Below, one piece after another: positions 1-5,841 of a stretch of 5,886 bases of DNA. The notes under the pieces are model-generated. The model saw only the letters and a list, made by a program, of their open reading frames with translations. It ran no database searches and was not told the origin of the DNA. Every line of letters starts with the position of its first letter. Position 1 is the first letter of the stretch. Source of the DNA: Candidatus Saccharibacteria bacterium UBA4727 (GTDB lineage Bacteria > Patescibacteriota > Saccharimonadia > Saccharimonadales > Saccharimonadaceae). The translations under genes were made by a program, and so were the position numbers. The stretch spans positions 1 through 5,886 of the forward strand of contig DHJF01000017.1 in NCBI GenBank assembly GCA_002404195.1. The letters run 5' to 3'.

Positions 1-180
1 AGGGCCGCATCCACACCTCGACTGCGACGATCGCGGTGATGCCGGAGGCGGAGGACGTCGACGTCGAGATCGAGGAGAAGGACCTGAAGATCGACGTGTA
101 CCGATCGTCGGGCCCCGGCGGCCAGTCAGTCAACACGACCGACAGCGCCGTGCGTATCACCCACCTGCCGACCGGACTTG
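1..180. other. GC-rich segment inside prfA with a sharp composition boundary
   Basis: By hand count, bases 1-180 are about 66% GC and roughly nine in ten codons end in G or C. Bases 181-240 fall to about 40% GC, and the rest of prfA averages close to 50%, with AAA, CAA, GAT, ATT and CGT codons becoming common. The reading frame is unbroken and the protein stays RF1-like on both sides. The segment could be a chimeric assembly end, a recombined piece from a high-GC relative or host, or local codon bias. Confidence 0.7.
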
Positions 181-497
181 TCGTCACTAACCAAGATGAG
201 AAATCTCAAATCAAGAACAAAGACAAAGCCATGAGTGTCCTGCGCGCCCGCCTGCTGCAGGCAAAAATCAACGAAGAGCAATCAAAGCTGGCCGCCGAGC
301 GCCGTGGCCTGATTGGCAGTGGTGATCGTAGCGAAAAAATTCGTACCTATAATTTCCCACAAGACCGCATTACTGACCACCGTATTGGCTACAGTCGTAG
401 CGGCATACCACAAGCTATGAACGGCGCTATTGACGACATAATCGAGCATTTACAAAGCTATGAACGCGAAATCGCAGCTGCCAGTGCTAGCAATTAA
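1..497 (+). CDS. prfA: Peptide chain release factor 1, C-terminal part (5' end lies outside the window)
   Basis: Release factor 1 recognises UAA and UAG in the ribosomal A site and triggers hydrolysis of peptidyl-tRNA. The reading frame is open from the first full codon at base 3, giving 164 residues of a protein usually about 355-360 long. The fragment begins with GRIHTS, which in E. coli RF1 lies only a few residues after the PxT codon-reading tripeptide, so domain 1 and PxT are missing upstream. The catalytic loop SGPGGQSVNTTDSAVRITH is present, with GGQ encoded at 117-125. The later family motifs DRSEKIRTYNFPQ and RITDHRIG also fit RF1. Internal GTG/ATG codons at 36 and 39 are not starts, because conserved sequence precedes them. 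The stop TAA is at 495-497, inside prmC. The first ~180 bases are far more GC-rich than the remainder (see findings). Choice of RF1 over RF2 rests on motif recognition. Confidence 0.95.
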   Translation, partial: GRIHTSTATIAVMPEAEDVDVEIEEKDLKIDVYRSSGPGGQSVNTTDSAVRITHLPTGLVVTNQDEKSQIKNKDKAMSVLRARLLQAKINEEQSKLAAERRGLIGSGDRSEKIRTYNFPQDRITDHRIGYSRSGIPQAMNGAIDDIIEHLQSYEREIAAASASN

Positions 498-1320
498 TGA
501 CTGGCTCCGTAGTGCCACGACACAATTAGCCGGTGTCGGCATCAGCTCGACCAAGCTTGACGCAGAAATTATCCTCGCGCATACCATTCGACAAGGTCGC
601 ACCTACCTCCACGCTCACGGCGACGAGCTCCTGAGTGACCGCCTGCGCGAGATTGCCGATGCTCGACTGCACCTGCGCCTTAATCGCACACCGATTGCCT
701 ATATTATTGGCCATAAAGAGTTTTACGGTCGCCGCTTTCATGTCACACCCGCCACACTTATTCCTCGGCCTGAATCAGAAACAATCATTGATCTTCTCAA
801 GGAATATACCCCCCACAATCAATCCCTCCTGCAAGAACCTGCGCGTCGCCTGGTTGATGTCGGTACCGGCAGTGGCTGCCTGGGCATTAGCGCCAAATTA
901 GAGCTCCCCGACTTAGACGTGACGCTGCTTGACATTAGTCAACATGCACTGGTTGTCGCCGAAGGCAATGCAAGAGCCCTCCAGGCCGACGTCCACACAC
1001 TAAAAAGCAACCTACTCGCTAATTATCCACTTCGTGCTGATTATATTCTCGCCAACCTCCCTTACGTCGACACCACCTGGGAACGATCGCCTGAAACAAA
1101 TTACGAGCCGGCTCTGGCATTGTTTGCTGATAATCAAGGTCTCGCGCTTATTTACAAGCTGTTAGAACAGGCGCCGGCTTGTCTCCGACCAAACGGCTTA
1201 CTGTTCATCGAAGCAGATCCACGACAGCACCGCGTCATTACAAAAATGGCAAAGACGTATGGTTTGTCACATCAAATAACTCGTGATTTTATTATCTGCC
1301 TCAAAAAAGACGCTTCATAA
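460..1320 (+). CDS. prmC: Release factor glutamine N5-methyltransferase PrmC (HemK)
   Basis: PrmC transfers a methyl group from S-adenosylmethionine to the glutamine of the GGQ motif in RF1 and RF2, which raises termination efficiency. The 286-residue product has the family layout. An N-terminal helical substrate-binding domain (about 14-85) includes LDAEIILAH. Next comes IPRPESET at 101-108, then the SAM-binding motif DVGTGSGCLGI (133-143). The catalytic signature here reads NLPY (199-202) instead of the usual NPPY, followed by YEPALALFADNQGL. The start is uncertain: ATG 460 overlaps prfA by 38 bases, while GTG 484 would overlap by 14 and better match typical PrmC N-termini, which begin near the INDWLRSA segment. 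Neither start has a clear Shine-Dalgarno sequence, so translational coupling to prfA is likely. The enzyme and its substrate are encoded next to each other, as in many bacteria. Confidence 0.95.
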   Translation: MNAKSQLPVLAINDWLRSATTQLAGVGISSTKLDAEIILAHTIRQGRTYLHAHGDELLSDRLREIADARLHLRLNRTPIAYIIGHKEFYGRRFHVTPATLIPRPESETIIDLLKEYTPHNQSLLQEPARRLVDVGTGSGCLGISAKLELPDLDVTLLDISQHALVVAEGNARALQADVHTLKSNLLANYPLRADYILANLPYVDTTWERSPETNYEPALALFADNQGLALIYKLLEQAPACLRPNGLLFIEADPRQHRVITKMAKTYGLSHQITRDFIICLKKDAS

Positions 1321-1325
1321 AGTCT

Positions 1326-1354
1326 CTGGGTTGCTAATTTGTATAGCTACCCAG
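1326..1354. terminator. Possible hairpin at the convergent prmC/htrA ends
   Basis: CTGGGT (1326-1331) pairs with ACCCAG (1349-1354). After one T/T mismatch the stem continues with GCTA (1333-1336) against TAGC (1344-1347), leaving a 7-base loop. It spans the htrA stop codon and begins 6 bases after the prmC stop, where the two genes converge with 13 bases between them. A bidirectional terminator would suit this position. There is only a weak T-rich stretch on either side, so classical intrinsic termination is unproven. Confidence 0.35.
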
Positions 1355-2581
1355 TGTTAGTTTCAAGACGACGGTCTGACCATCACGCAGAACAGTAAGT
1401 TGGATTGTATCACCCGGCGCATATTCACCCACAAGACTAGCCACGCTTCCTCTATCGCCGACTGAGATATCACCAATCTTTGTAATAACATCTTTATCTT
1501 TTACGCCCGCCGTAGCCGCTGGACTGCCAGCCACGATAGCTGTGCCATCACCTTTATAGACATAGGCGCCTTGCTTGACCGAGAGACCGTAATGCTTCGC
1601 AACGTCAGCCGTAATGGCAATGTAATTCACGCCAATGTAGGCACGGTTGACCCCACGACCCGCCAATACCTCTTTAATCAACCCCTTAGTTGAGCCAATT
1701 GGGATAGAAAAGCCAATCCCCTGCGCATCTTGCGCCACGGCCGTATTAATGCCAATTACTTGTCCTTGCAGATTAAGCAGTGGCCCACCAGAGTTACCCG
1801 GATTAATGGCCGCATCGGTCTGAATGAGATCAGTAAGATTCTCTACAACATCGCCCGCACTCCCCTGGGCGGCGACTGGGCGGCCAGTACCCGATATGAT
1901 GCCGCTCGTTACCGTATTCTGATATTGGCCAAGTGAATTACCAATTGCAATCACACTTTGACCGACGCGTATCGACGTCGAGTCGCCAAGTTCGGCAACG
2001 GGTAGATGGGATACACCCGTAACTTTCAAAAATGCGACATCATTGAGTGGATCGGTGCCCACTACCTTCACGTTGCTATAGGCTGTGCCGTCGGCCAAGA
2101 CGACACCGACCGTCGTCGCACCGTCGATGACGTGCTTATTCGTGATAATATAGCCATCTTTACCGATAATAATACCCGTACCGGCTCCGTCCTGTTCGGT
2201 CGCCCCGTAAGAAGGCGAATTAGTCTGTGATGTCGTCAAAATGGACACAACGCTTGGCGCAACTTTGGTCACAACGCTGCTGATATCTTGCTCATTTTGC
2301 GTCACCACCTTATTACCATCGCTGCCAACAGTTGGCCGCGCCGTTACCGCCGCGTTACCACTCTGCTGCTGCCACTGCTCATACGCGCGGGCGCCGGCAA
2401 GGCCAGCAATAAAACAGACGACTACGATAATCGCCACAAGCGGGATGCCGCGCCGGCGATGATGATGCCCATTGGACGATAGCGTGCTGTCTGAATGTTC
2501 CGCGACCGTCACTGGCTCGGGTACTGTCGTACCAATACTGTCTGTCATGCGTGCTTCGTGTGTGTCGTGTGATTCTTGCAT
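1334..2581 (-). CDS. htrA: HtrA/DegP-like membrane-anchored serine protease with one PDZ domain
   Basis: A trypsin-fold protease (peptidase family S1C) that degrades or checks misfolded proteins outside the cytoplasmic membrane. The 415-residue protein has a short polar N-terminus, a His/Arg run (39-44), and one membrane segment (about 46-65, IPLVAIIVVVCFIAGLAGA), so the protease domain should lie outside the cell. The catalytic triad is complete: His150 in TNKHVI, Asp181 in DPLNDVAFLKV, and Ser264 in NPGNSGGPLL. The oxyanion-loop region and GIGFSIP (288-294) are also typical. A single PDZ domain follows (about 315-410), matching the one-PDZ DegS/HtrA type of Gram-positive-style bacteria. ATG 2581 is chosen because AGGGGG lies 4 bases upstream; Met12 is an alternative. 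It is the last gene of the leftward three-gene group, 38 bases after the membrane protein gene, and ends in TAG. Confidence 0.95.
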   Translation of the reverse strand: MQESHDTHEARMTDSIGTTVPEPVTVAEHSDSTLSSNGHHHRRRGIPLVAIIVVVCFIAGLAGARAYEQWQQQSGNAAVTARPTVGSDGNKVVTQNEQDISSVVTKVAPSVVSILTTSQTNSPSYGATEQDGAGTGIIIGKDGYIITNKHVIDGATTVGVVLADGTAYSNVKVVGTDPLNDVAFLKVTGVSHLPVAELGDSTSIRVGQSVIAIGNSLGQYQNTVTSGIISGTGRPVAAQGSAGDVVENLTDLIQTDAAINPGNSGGPLLNLQGQVIGINTAVAQDAQGIGFSIPIGSTKGLIKEVLAGRGVNRAYIGVNYIAITADVAKHYGLSVKQGAYVYKGDGTAIVAGSPAATAGVKDKDVITKIGDISVGDRGSVASLVGEYAPGDTIQLTVLRDGQTVVLKLTLGSYTN

Positions 2582-2599
2582 ACTACCCCCTAGATTATA
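2582..2599 (-). promoter_or_regulatory. -10-like TATAAT fused to the htrA ribosome binding site
   Basis: On the minus strand a perfect TATAAT (2594-2599) is followed by CTAGGGGGTAGT and then the htrA ATG. The G-run (AGGGGG, 2586-2591) is a good Shine-Dalgarno sequence 4 bases before the start. No convincing -35 box is visible about 17 bases upstream. If TATAAT is a true -10 element, transcription would start near or inside the G-run and leave a leader of under about 10 bases, allowing htrA expression separate from the operon. Confidence 0.45.
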
Positions 2600-2619
2600 T
2601 CCACCAACTGAACTTATGC

Positions 2620-3399
2620 TTATAGTGTACCGTTATTTAACGTATTAAAGAAAACTAGCAGAATAACAATAATACTGAACGATAACAGCGCCGGCAAGAG
2701 TGCGTCGCTCGCCCGAATTTTGCCGTGTGTTGTATAGCTCGTGTACATGCGCTCAGCGACAAAACTAATGCCGAGTATAATAAGGGCAGCCTGTGAGAGC
2801 TTGATGGAGCCCATGCCAGGTAGCGTATAGGCAAACGTCCAGTGATATGCCAGCCAGCCGAACTCGGCAAACACGAGGCCCCAAATAAGGCTGTAGAACG
2901 AACCGTGTACCTCATCGTAGCTATTGAGTACATGGCGTGCTGACGCGTAGCCGATTAGCCACATCATCGCCACAGGTATCGTCGCAATCCAATCAGCTGA
3001 CACCATCATCGTGGCCGAAACACCCAAGAATACCGCGGCACCAGCTTGAACTGCAATGTAGGCGCGCTTCGAGCGAGGCTTGATGAAGAGCAACCAGCCG
3101 ACATACAGCAGCGTCAGCAGGTATTGCATTACCACCGCGCCACTTGCCCCGTAGAGTAACACCACAAGACTTAAACTAACAATCAGGTCAACTAAGTTAG
3201 CCTGAATATTGGCGTACCAGTAGCGCGGACGGACCGCCAAGACGCGCCATTTACTGAGTAGTACGAGCGCAAATGCTAGCAGTGGCGACTCCACTGCCAA
3301 TACAATTGCCAGTAAGGCCGCGGCAAAGCCAATATTTAGGAGGACATAGACAGTCTCGCTCACAACTGAACGGCGCTTTGATGACTTCAAAAAATCCAT
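2620..3399 (-). CDS. Multi-pass membrane protein of unknown function
   Basis: I do not recognise a named family. The 259-residue protein is strongly hydrophobic, with about eight to nine predicted membrane segments by eye: near 17-36, 39-56, 69-86, 89-106, 113-133, 138-155, 168-187, 203-219 and 234-251. The N-terminus (KSSKRR) is basic, which suggests it is cytoplasmic. The loop KWRVLAVRPRYWYANIQANLVD (50-71), rich in Arg, Trp and Tyr, is the most distinctive stretch, and a second basic loop KPRSKRAY follows at 107-114. No enzyme motif, ATP site or transporter signature is evident. It lies between the LCP gene (20 bases upstream) and htrA (38 bases downstream) on the same strand, so a cell-envelope role is inferred from context only. 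ATG 3399 has AGG 6 bases upstream. The stop is TAA. The reading frame is confident; the function is not. Confidence 0.85.
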   Translation of the reverse strand: MDFLKSSKRRSVVSETVYVLLNIGFAAALLAIVLAVESPLLAFALVLLSKWRVLAVRPRYWYANIQANLVDLIVSLSLVVLLYGASGAVVMQYLLTLLYVGWLLFIKPRSKRAYIAVQAGAAVFLGVSATMMVSADWIATIPVAMMWLIGYASARHVLNSYDEVHGSFYSLIWGLVFAEFGWLAYHWTFAYTLPGMGSIKLSQAALIILGISFVAERMYTSYTTHGKIRASDALLPALLSFSIIVILLVFFNTLNNGTL

Positions 3400-3417
3400 A
3401 ACTTACCTATTGTATCA
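3400..3417 (-). promoter_or_regulatory. Extended -10-like TGATACAAT plus SD before the membrane protein gene
   Basis: On the minus strand TGATACAAT (3409-3417) matches an extended -10 element, TGn followed by a TATAAT-like hexamer. It is followed directly by AGGTAAGTT and the ATG. AGG (3406-3408) can serve as a weak ribosome binding site. Only 9 bases separate the hexamer from the start codon, so a transcript starting here would be almost leaderless. The motif sits in the short gap after the LCP stop codon and could be an internal operon promoter. Confidence 0.35.
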
Positions 3418-3425
3418 TTTTACGG

Positions 3426-5105
3426 CTAATTTGTTGACTGCGGCTTGCCGACAACCACGACAAAGTTAGTGCCAGAGGATACCGCCACTGGCGGTTTCGT
3501 CGTTTTCACCGTGATACCGTAGAGCGAAGTGAGTTTCGCTTTCGTCGCACTCATGCCAGTACCTATCTGGTAAACCTCGATTGGATCATACGTGCCATCA
3601 GGCGCAGTTGCGACTGAATCAACCGTAAAACCATCTTTTGTCAGAGTGTCTGCTTCTGCCTGGCCGGCACCGGAAACGCCCGAGCCGTTCAGTACTGTAA
3701 CGACAGCGGCTTCACGAACAACTGGATTACTGCTCAATTTCTGCTGTAAATACGCCTGGATCTGATTGTAGACAAAGATACCCGCACTCGGTTTGACAAC
3801 ACTGACGCCGCCATAGTCACCGGTCGTCACCAACGCTGGCTGCGCGTCAATCAGGCTAATCGACTGGATATCGTTGTCTTTGATCGACTGCGCAAGAGAA
3901 ATAAGCGTACGAACCTCTTTAGCCTCAAACGTCGTACGTAAATTGTTCCCCAAGCTATCAATGATTCCGCCCACCTTGCTGGCGTTTGTTAAGATACCTG
4001 CCGTAAGCGCCTTTTCACGAATAGCCTTAATGATCTTCTGTTGGTTTTTTTCGCGGTCGAAATTCGATTGCTCAAAACCATAGGTTGGAGCCGCATCGCC
4101 ACGCGCCTGTGCTAAATAGAGCGCATGCTCAGCATCAAGCTGGGCCGGCCCATTCGGATAATCAATATAGTGGCCATTTGGCGGACAGCGACGCAACACT
4201 TCGGCGTGTGTCACTTTACGGTCGCCTACCCCACATTTCCAGTCAAAGTTACTATCCATCTGCCCTAGTGGATTGCGACTCTCAATCGTGACGGTGATTC
4301 CACCGACTGCATTCACGAGATCGCGCATCACTGTGTAATTAACATTAACACCGTACTGCACATCAAGTCCGACGATACCACCAATAAAAGTATCCGTCTT
4401 CGCCAGTGCCGTCCGATCCGTATCAACGTTACCATTACCGCCCCCCATACAGCTGTAGTAGACGTTAATCTTACCTTCGTAGCCGGCGTCGCACGCCTTA
4501 CCGTACTTGACCCACAGATCACGCGGAATACTCATCATGTAAGCGTTCTTCTTATTTTGATCAACACTGAGAATCATCATCGAATCAGTCAGATTTGCAC
4601 CTTGGTGACCCGGATCGTCATCGGATGTACCGAGGATCAAGATGTTTGTTCGGCCATTACTGTCTTGCTTGAGAGGTACATTTTGAAAGACGTCTAAAAT
4701 ATTGCCTTTAAAGATATTGCCGCTCGCTTTGAGAGTTTTATAACCGAACCAACCCCCCAACAGCACGCCGGCAATCAAGATAATAATAACTGTCCATTTA
4801 ACGATTTTTCCGACCTTGCTACGCTTTGCGCGGCGATCATCACGCCGCTGGCGACGCGACGGTTTCGGTTCACCAATTGACGGAATCCGACCAAGAGTCT
4901 CGCTGATATCTTTGCGAGACAAGCCCTCATCGCTCGCGGTTAACACACCTGGTAGCACACGCTCGGTTTGCTGGCCGGCTGACTGTAGTCCCACTGATTC
5001 ACGATTATTTTTAGAGGTAAGTGGACTGAGATTGTGGCGGTCACCCAACTGGCTACCAGTTCGGCGTGGAATAAATCCGTCGATAGAGGGTTGTTGTTTT
5101 TTCAT
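3426..5105 (-). CDS. LytR-CpsA-Psr (LCP) family cell-wall polymer ligase with LytR_C domain
   Basis: LCP proteins move lipid-linked glycopolymers such as teichoic acids or capsule onto peptidoglycan at the outer membrane face. The 559-residue product has a polar cytoplasmic region (1-96) with SIDGFIPRR near the start and a strongly basic end (84-97). A single membrane helix follows (about 101-120), then the LCP domain (about 152-367) and a LytR_C domain (about 467-554, with AAVVTVLNGSG). LCP landmarks are NILILGTSD (154-162), DSMMILSVD (174-182), SIPRDLW (192-198), MRDLVNAVGGITVTI (260-274), ALYLAQAR (328-335) and NFDREKNQQKI (348-358). In ALYLAQAR the first Arg of the usual RxR pair appears to be Gln333. 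Four cysteines lie in the outer domain (205, 219, 291, 307). ATG 5105 is chosen because GAGGGAG lies 5 bases upstream and the frame beyond it overlaps lepB with non-conserved sequence. It is first of the leftward group and divergent from lepB. Confidence 0.93.
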   Translation of the reverse strand: MKKQQPSIDGFIPRRTGSQLGDRHNLSPLTSKNNRESVGLQSAGQQTERVLPGVLTASDEGLSRKDISETLGRIPSIGEPKPSRRQRRDDRRAKRSKVGKIVKWTVIIILIAGVLLGGWFGYKTLKASGNIFKGNILDVFQNVPLKQDSNGRTNILILGTSDDDPGHQGANLTDSMMILSVDQNKKNAYMMSIPRDLWVKYGKACDAGYEGKINVYYSCMGGGNGNVDTDRTALAKTDTFIGGIVGLDVQYGVNVNYTVMRDLVNAVGGITVTIESRNPLGQMDSNFDWKCGVGDRKVTHAEVLRRCPPNGHYIDYPNGPAQLDAEHALYLAQARGDAAPTYGFEQSNFDREKNQQKIIKAIREKALTAGILTNASKVGGIIDSLGNNLRTTFEAKEVRTLISLAQSIKDNDIQSISLIDAQPALVTTGDYGGVSVVKPSAGIFVYNQIQAYLQQKLSSNPVVREAAVVTVLNGSGVSGAGQAEADTLTKDGFTVDSVATAPDGTYDPIEVYQIGTGMSATKAKLTSLYGITVKTTKPPVAVSSGTNFVVVVGKPQSTN

Positions 5106-5128
5106 AAATACTCCCTCTACTATATACG
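5106..5128 (-). promoter_or_regulatory. -10-like TATAGT and ribosome binding site of the LCP gene
   Basis: Read on the minus strand, CGTATATAGTAGAGGGAG (5111-5128) is followed by TATTT and the ATG. GAGGGAG is a strong Shine-Dalgarno sequence 5 bases before the start. TATAGT (5119-5124) resembles a -10 hexamer 13 bases before the ATG, with no good -35 box. It probably drives the LCP, membrane protein and htrA group. Confidence 0.5.
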
Positions 5129-5205
5129 ATACCGTCCAATTTTCGAAATAAAACATAACCCCATTTCGTGTACGCACCGCGTTAAACCGTGTATAGTAGA
5201 GAGAT
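5111..5205. repeat. Inverted pair of 18-base start motifs in the divergent LCP/lepB region
   Basis: The minus-strand motif at 5111-5128 and the plus-strand motif at 5188-5205 agree at 15 of 18 positions (CGTRTATAGTAGAGRGAK). They point away from each other, each leading into its own gene. The 59 bases between them are AT-leaning and show no other clear site. The copies could be matched promoters or a shared control element for the two envelope genes. Confidence 0.6.
5188..5205 (+). promoter_or_regulatory. -10-like TATAGT and purine-rich leader of lepB
   Basis: TATAGT (5192-5197) is followed by AGAGAGAT and then the lepB ATG, only 8 bases after the hexamer. That distance is close to the spacing of leaderless genes in Actinobacteria. 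AGAGAG is at best a weak Shine-Dalgarno sequence. No -35 box is convincing. Confidence 0.45.
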
Positions 5206-5817
5206 ATGGAACCTACTTTTATGCAACGACACCCTTTCATTAAAGATAGCCTTGGCGTCATTATTTTCATTGTCTGTGTACTCGTTGGTACATTGCTAAT
5301 AAACACCTTCGTTTTTCGTAGTTTTAACGTTGTTGGTCCGAGCATGGAGACGACGCTTTTTACTGGTGACCGTCTGCTCGTCAATCGCATTCCCGTGACA
5401 TGGACCGAAGTACAAAACAAGCAGTATATTCCGGACCGCGGACAAATTATCGTCTTTAAAAACCCGCAATATAATGTTGGTACCGGTGACGAATTCATCG
5501 TCAAGCGCGTGATTGCCTTTCCTGGCGAACGCGTCACCGTTAAAGACGGCGTACTGACGGTCTACAATACCGCCAATCCAGATGGCTTTCATCCAGACGA
5601 TGCCCAAAAGAACGACGCCGGTAGTCACCCAGGCTCACCGACCAGCGGCGACGTCGATACGACCGTCACTAGTGGTACACTGTTCGTTTCCGGTGACCAC
5701 CGTGTCGGTGATTATTCATTCGACTCACGCAGCGGGCTTGGCCTGATTCCCTTTTACGACGTTGTCGGTCCTGTCGAGATGCGCATTTATCCGTTCAATA
5801 AGATTCGCTTCTTTTAA
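5206..5817 (+). CDS. lepB: Signal peptidase I
   Basis: Cleaves signal peptides from exported proteins at the outer face of the cytoplasmic membrane, using a Ser/Lys dyad (peptidase family S26). The 203-residue protein has one N-terminal membrane helix (about 14-36). The Ser box NVVGPSMETTL follows, with nucleophile Ser46, and then the Lys box EFIVKRVIAFPGE with general base Lys100. The C-terminal conserved box reads LFVSGDHRVGDYSFDSRSGLGLIP (159-182), a variant of the usual GDNRxxSxDSR with His for Asn. The polar segment at about 122-155 (Asp, Gly and Pro rich) is probably a surface loop of the cap region. Length and single anchor fit Gram-positive-type enzymes. ATG 5206 is taken as the start; ATG 5221 (MQRHPF) is possible because the first five residues carry no conserved signal. 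It is divergent from the LCP gene, ends in TAA, and is followed after 24 bases by a large palindrome. Confidence 0.95.
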   Translation: MEPTFMQRHPFIKDSLGVIIFIVCVLVGTLLINTFVFRSFNVVGPSMETTLFTGDRLLVNRIPVTWTEVQNKQYIPDRGQIIVFKNPQYNVGTGDEFIVKRVIAFPGERVTVKDGVLTVYNTANPDGFHPDDAQKNDAGSHPGSPTSGDVDTTVTSGTLFVSGDHRVGDYSFDSRSGLGLIPFYDVVGPVEMRIYPFNKIRFF

Positions 5818-5841
5818 TTGATTAATATTGCTGAATAAACC

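Noticed and set aside
36..41. GTG/ATG at 36 or 39 as a true start of a short RF-like protein
   Set aside because: The frame is open to the window edge and the upstream residues GRIHTSTATIAV are conserved RF1 sequence, so the gene is simply cut by the window.
635..901. 88-residue plus-strand ORF inside prmC, and a 71-residue minus ORF at 526-741
   Set aside because: Both overlap the conserved PrmC frame and show no domain or ribosome binding site.
2403..2427. Cys56 of HtrA as a lipoprotein lipobox
   Set aside because: The residues before it are VVV, and the position before Cys should be Gly, Ala or Ser; the helix continues past it as an ordinary membrane anchor.
3426..3437. Shared ACAAATTAG at the ends of the LCP and htrA genes
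   Set aside because: Nine bases including a stop codon; too short to separate from chance and without a plausible role.
4816..5151. 111-residue plus-strand ORF
   Set aside because: Opposite the LCP N-terminal region, Arg/Ser-rich with no recognisable domain; a shadow of the basic tail.
5106..5537. A 144-residue N-terminal extension of the LCP gene up to 5537
   Set aside because: It runs antisense through the lepB start and Ser/Lys boxes, has no LCP-like sequence, and a strong SD (GAGGGAG) precedes ATG 5105.
5296..5628. 110-residue minus-strand ORF
   Set aside because: It lies wholly within lepB on the other strand; lepB has complete catalytic motifs, so this is a shadow frame.
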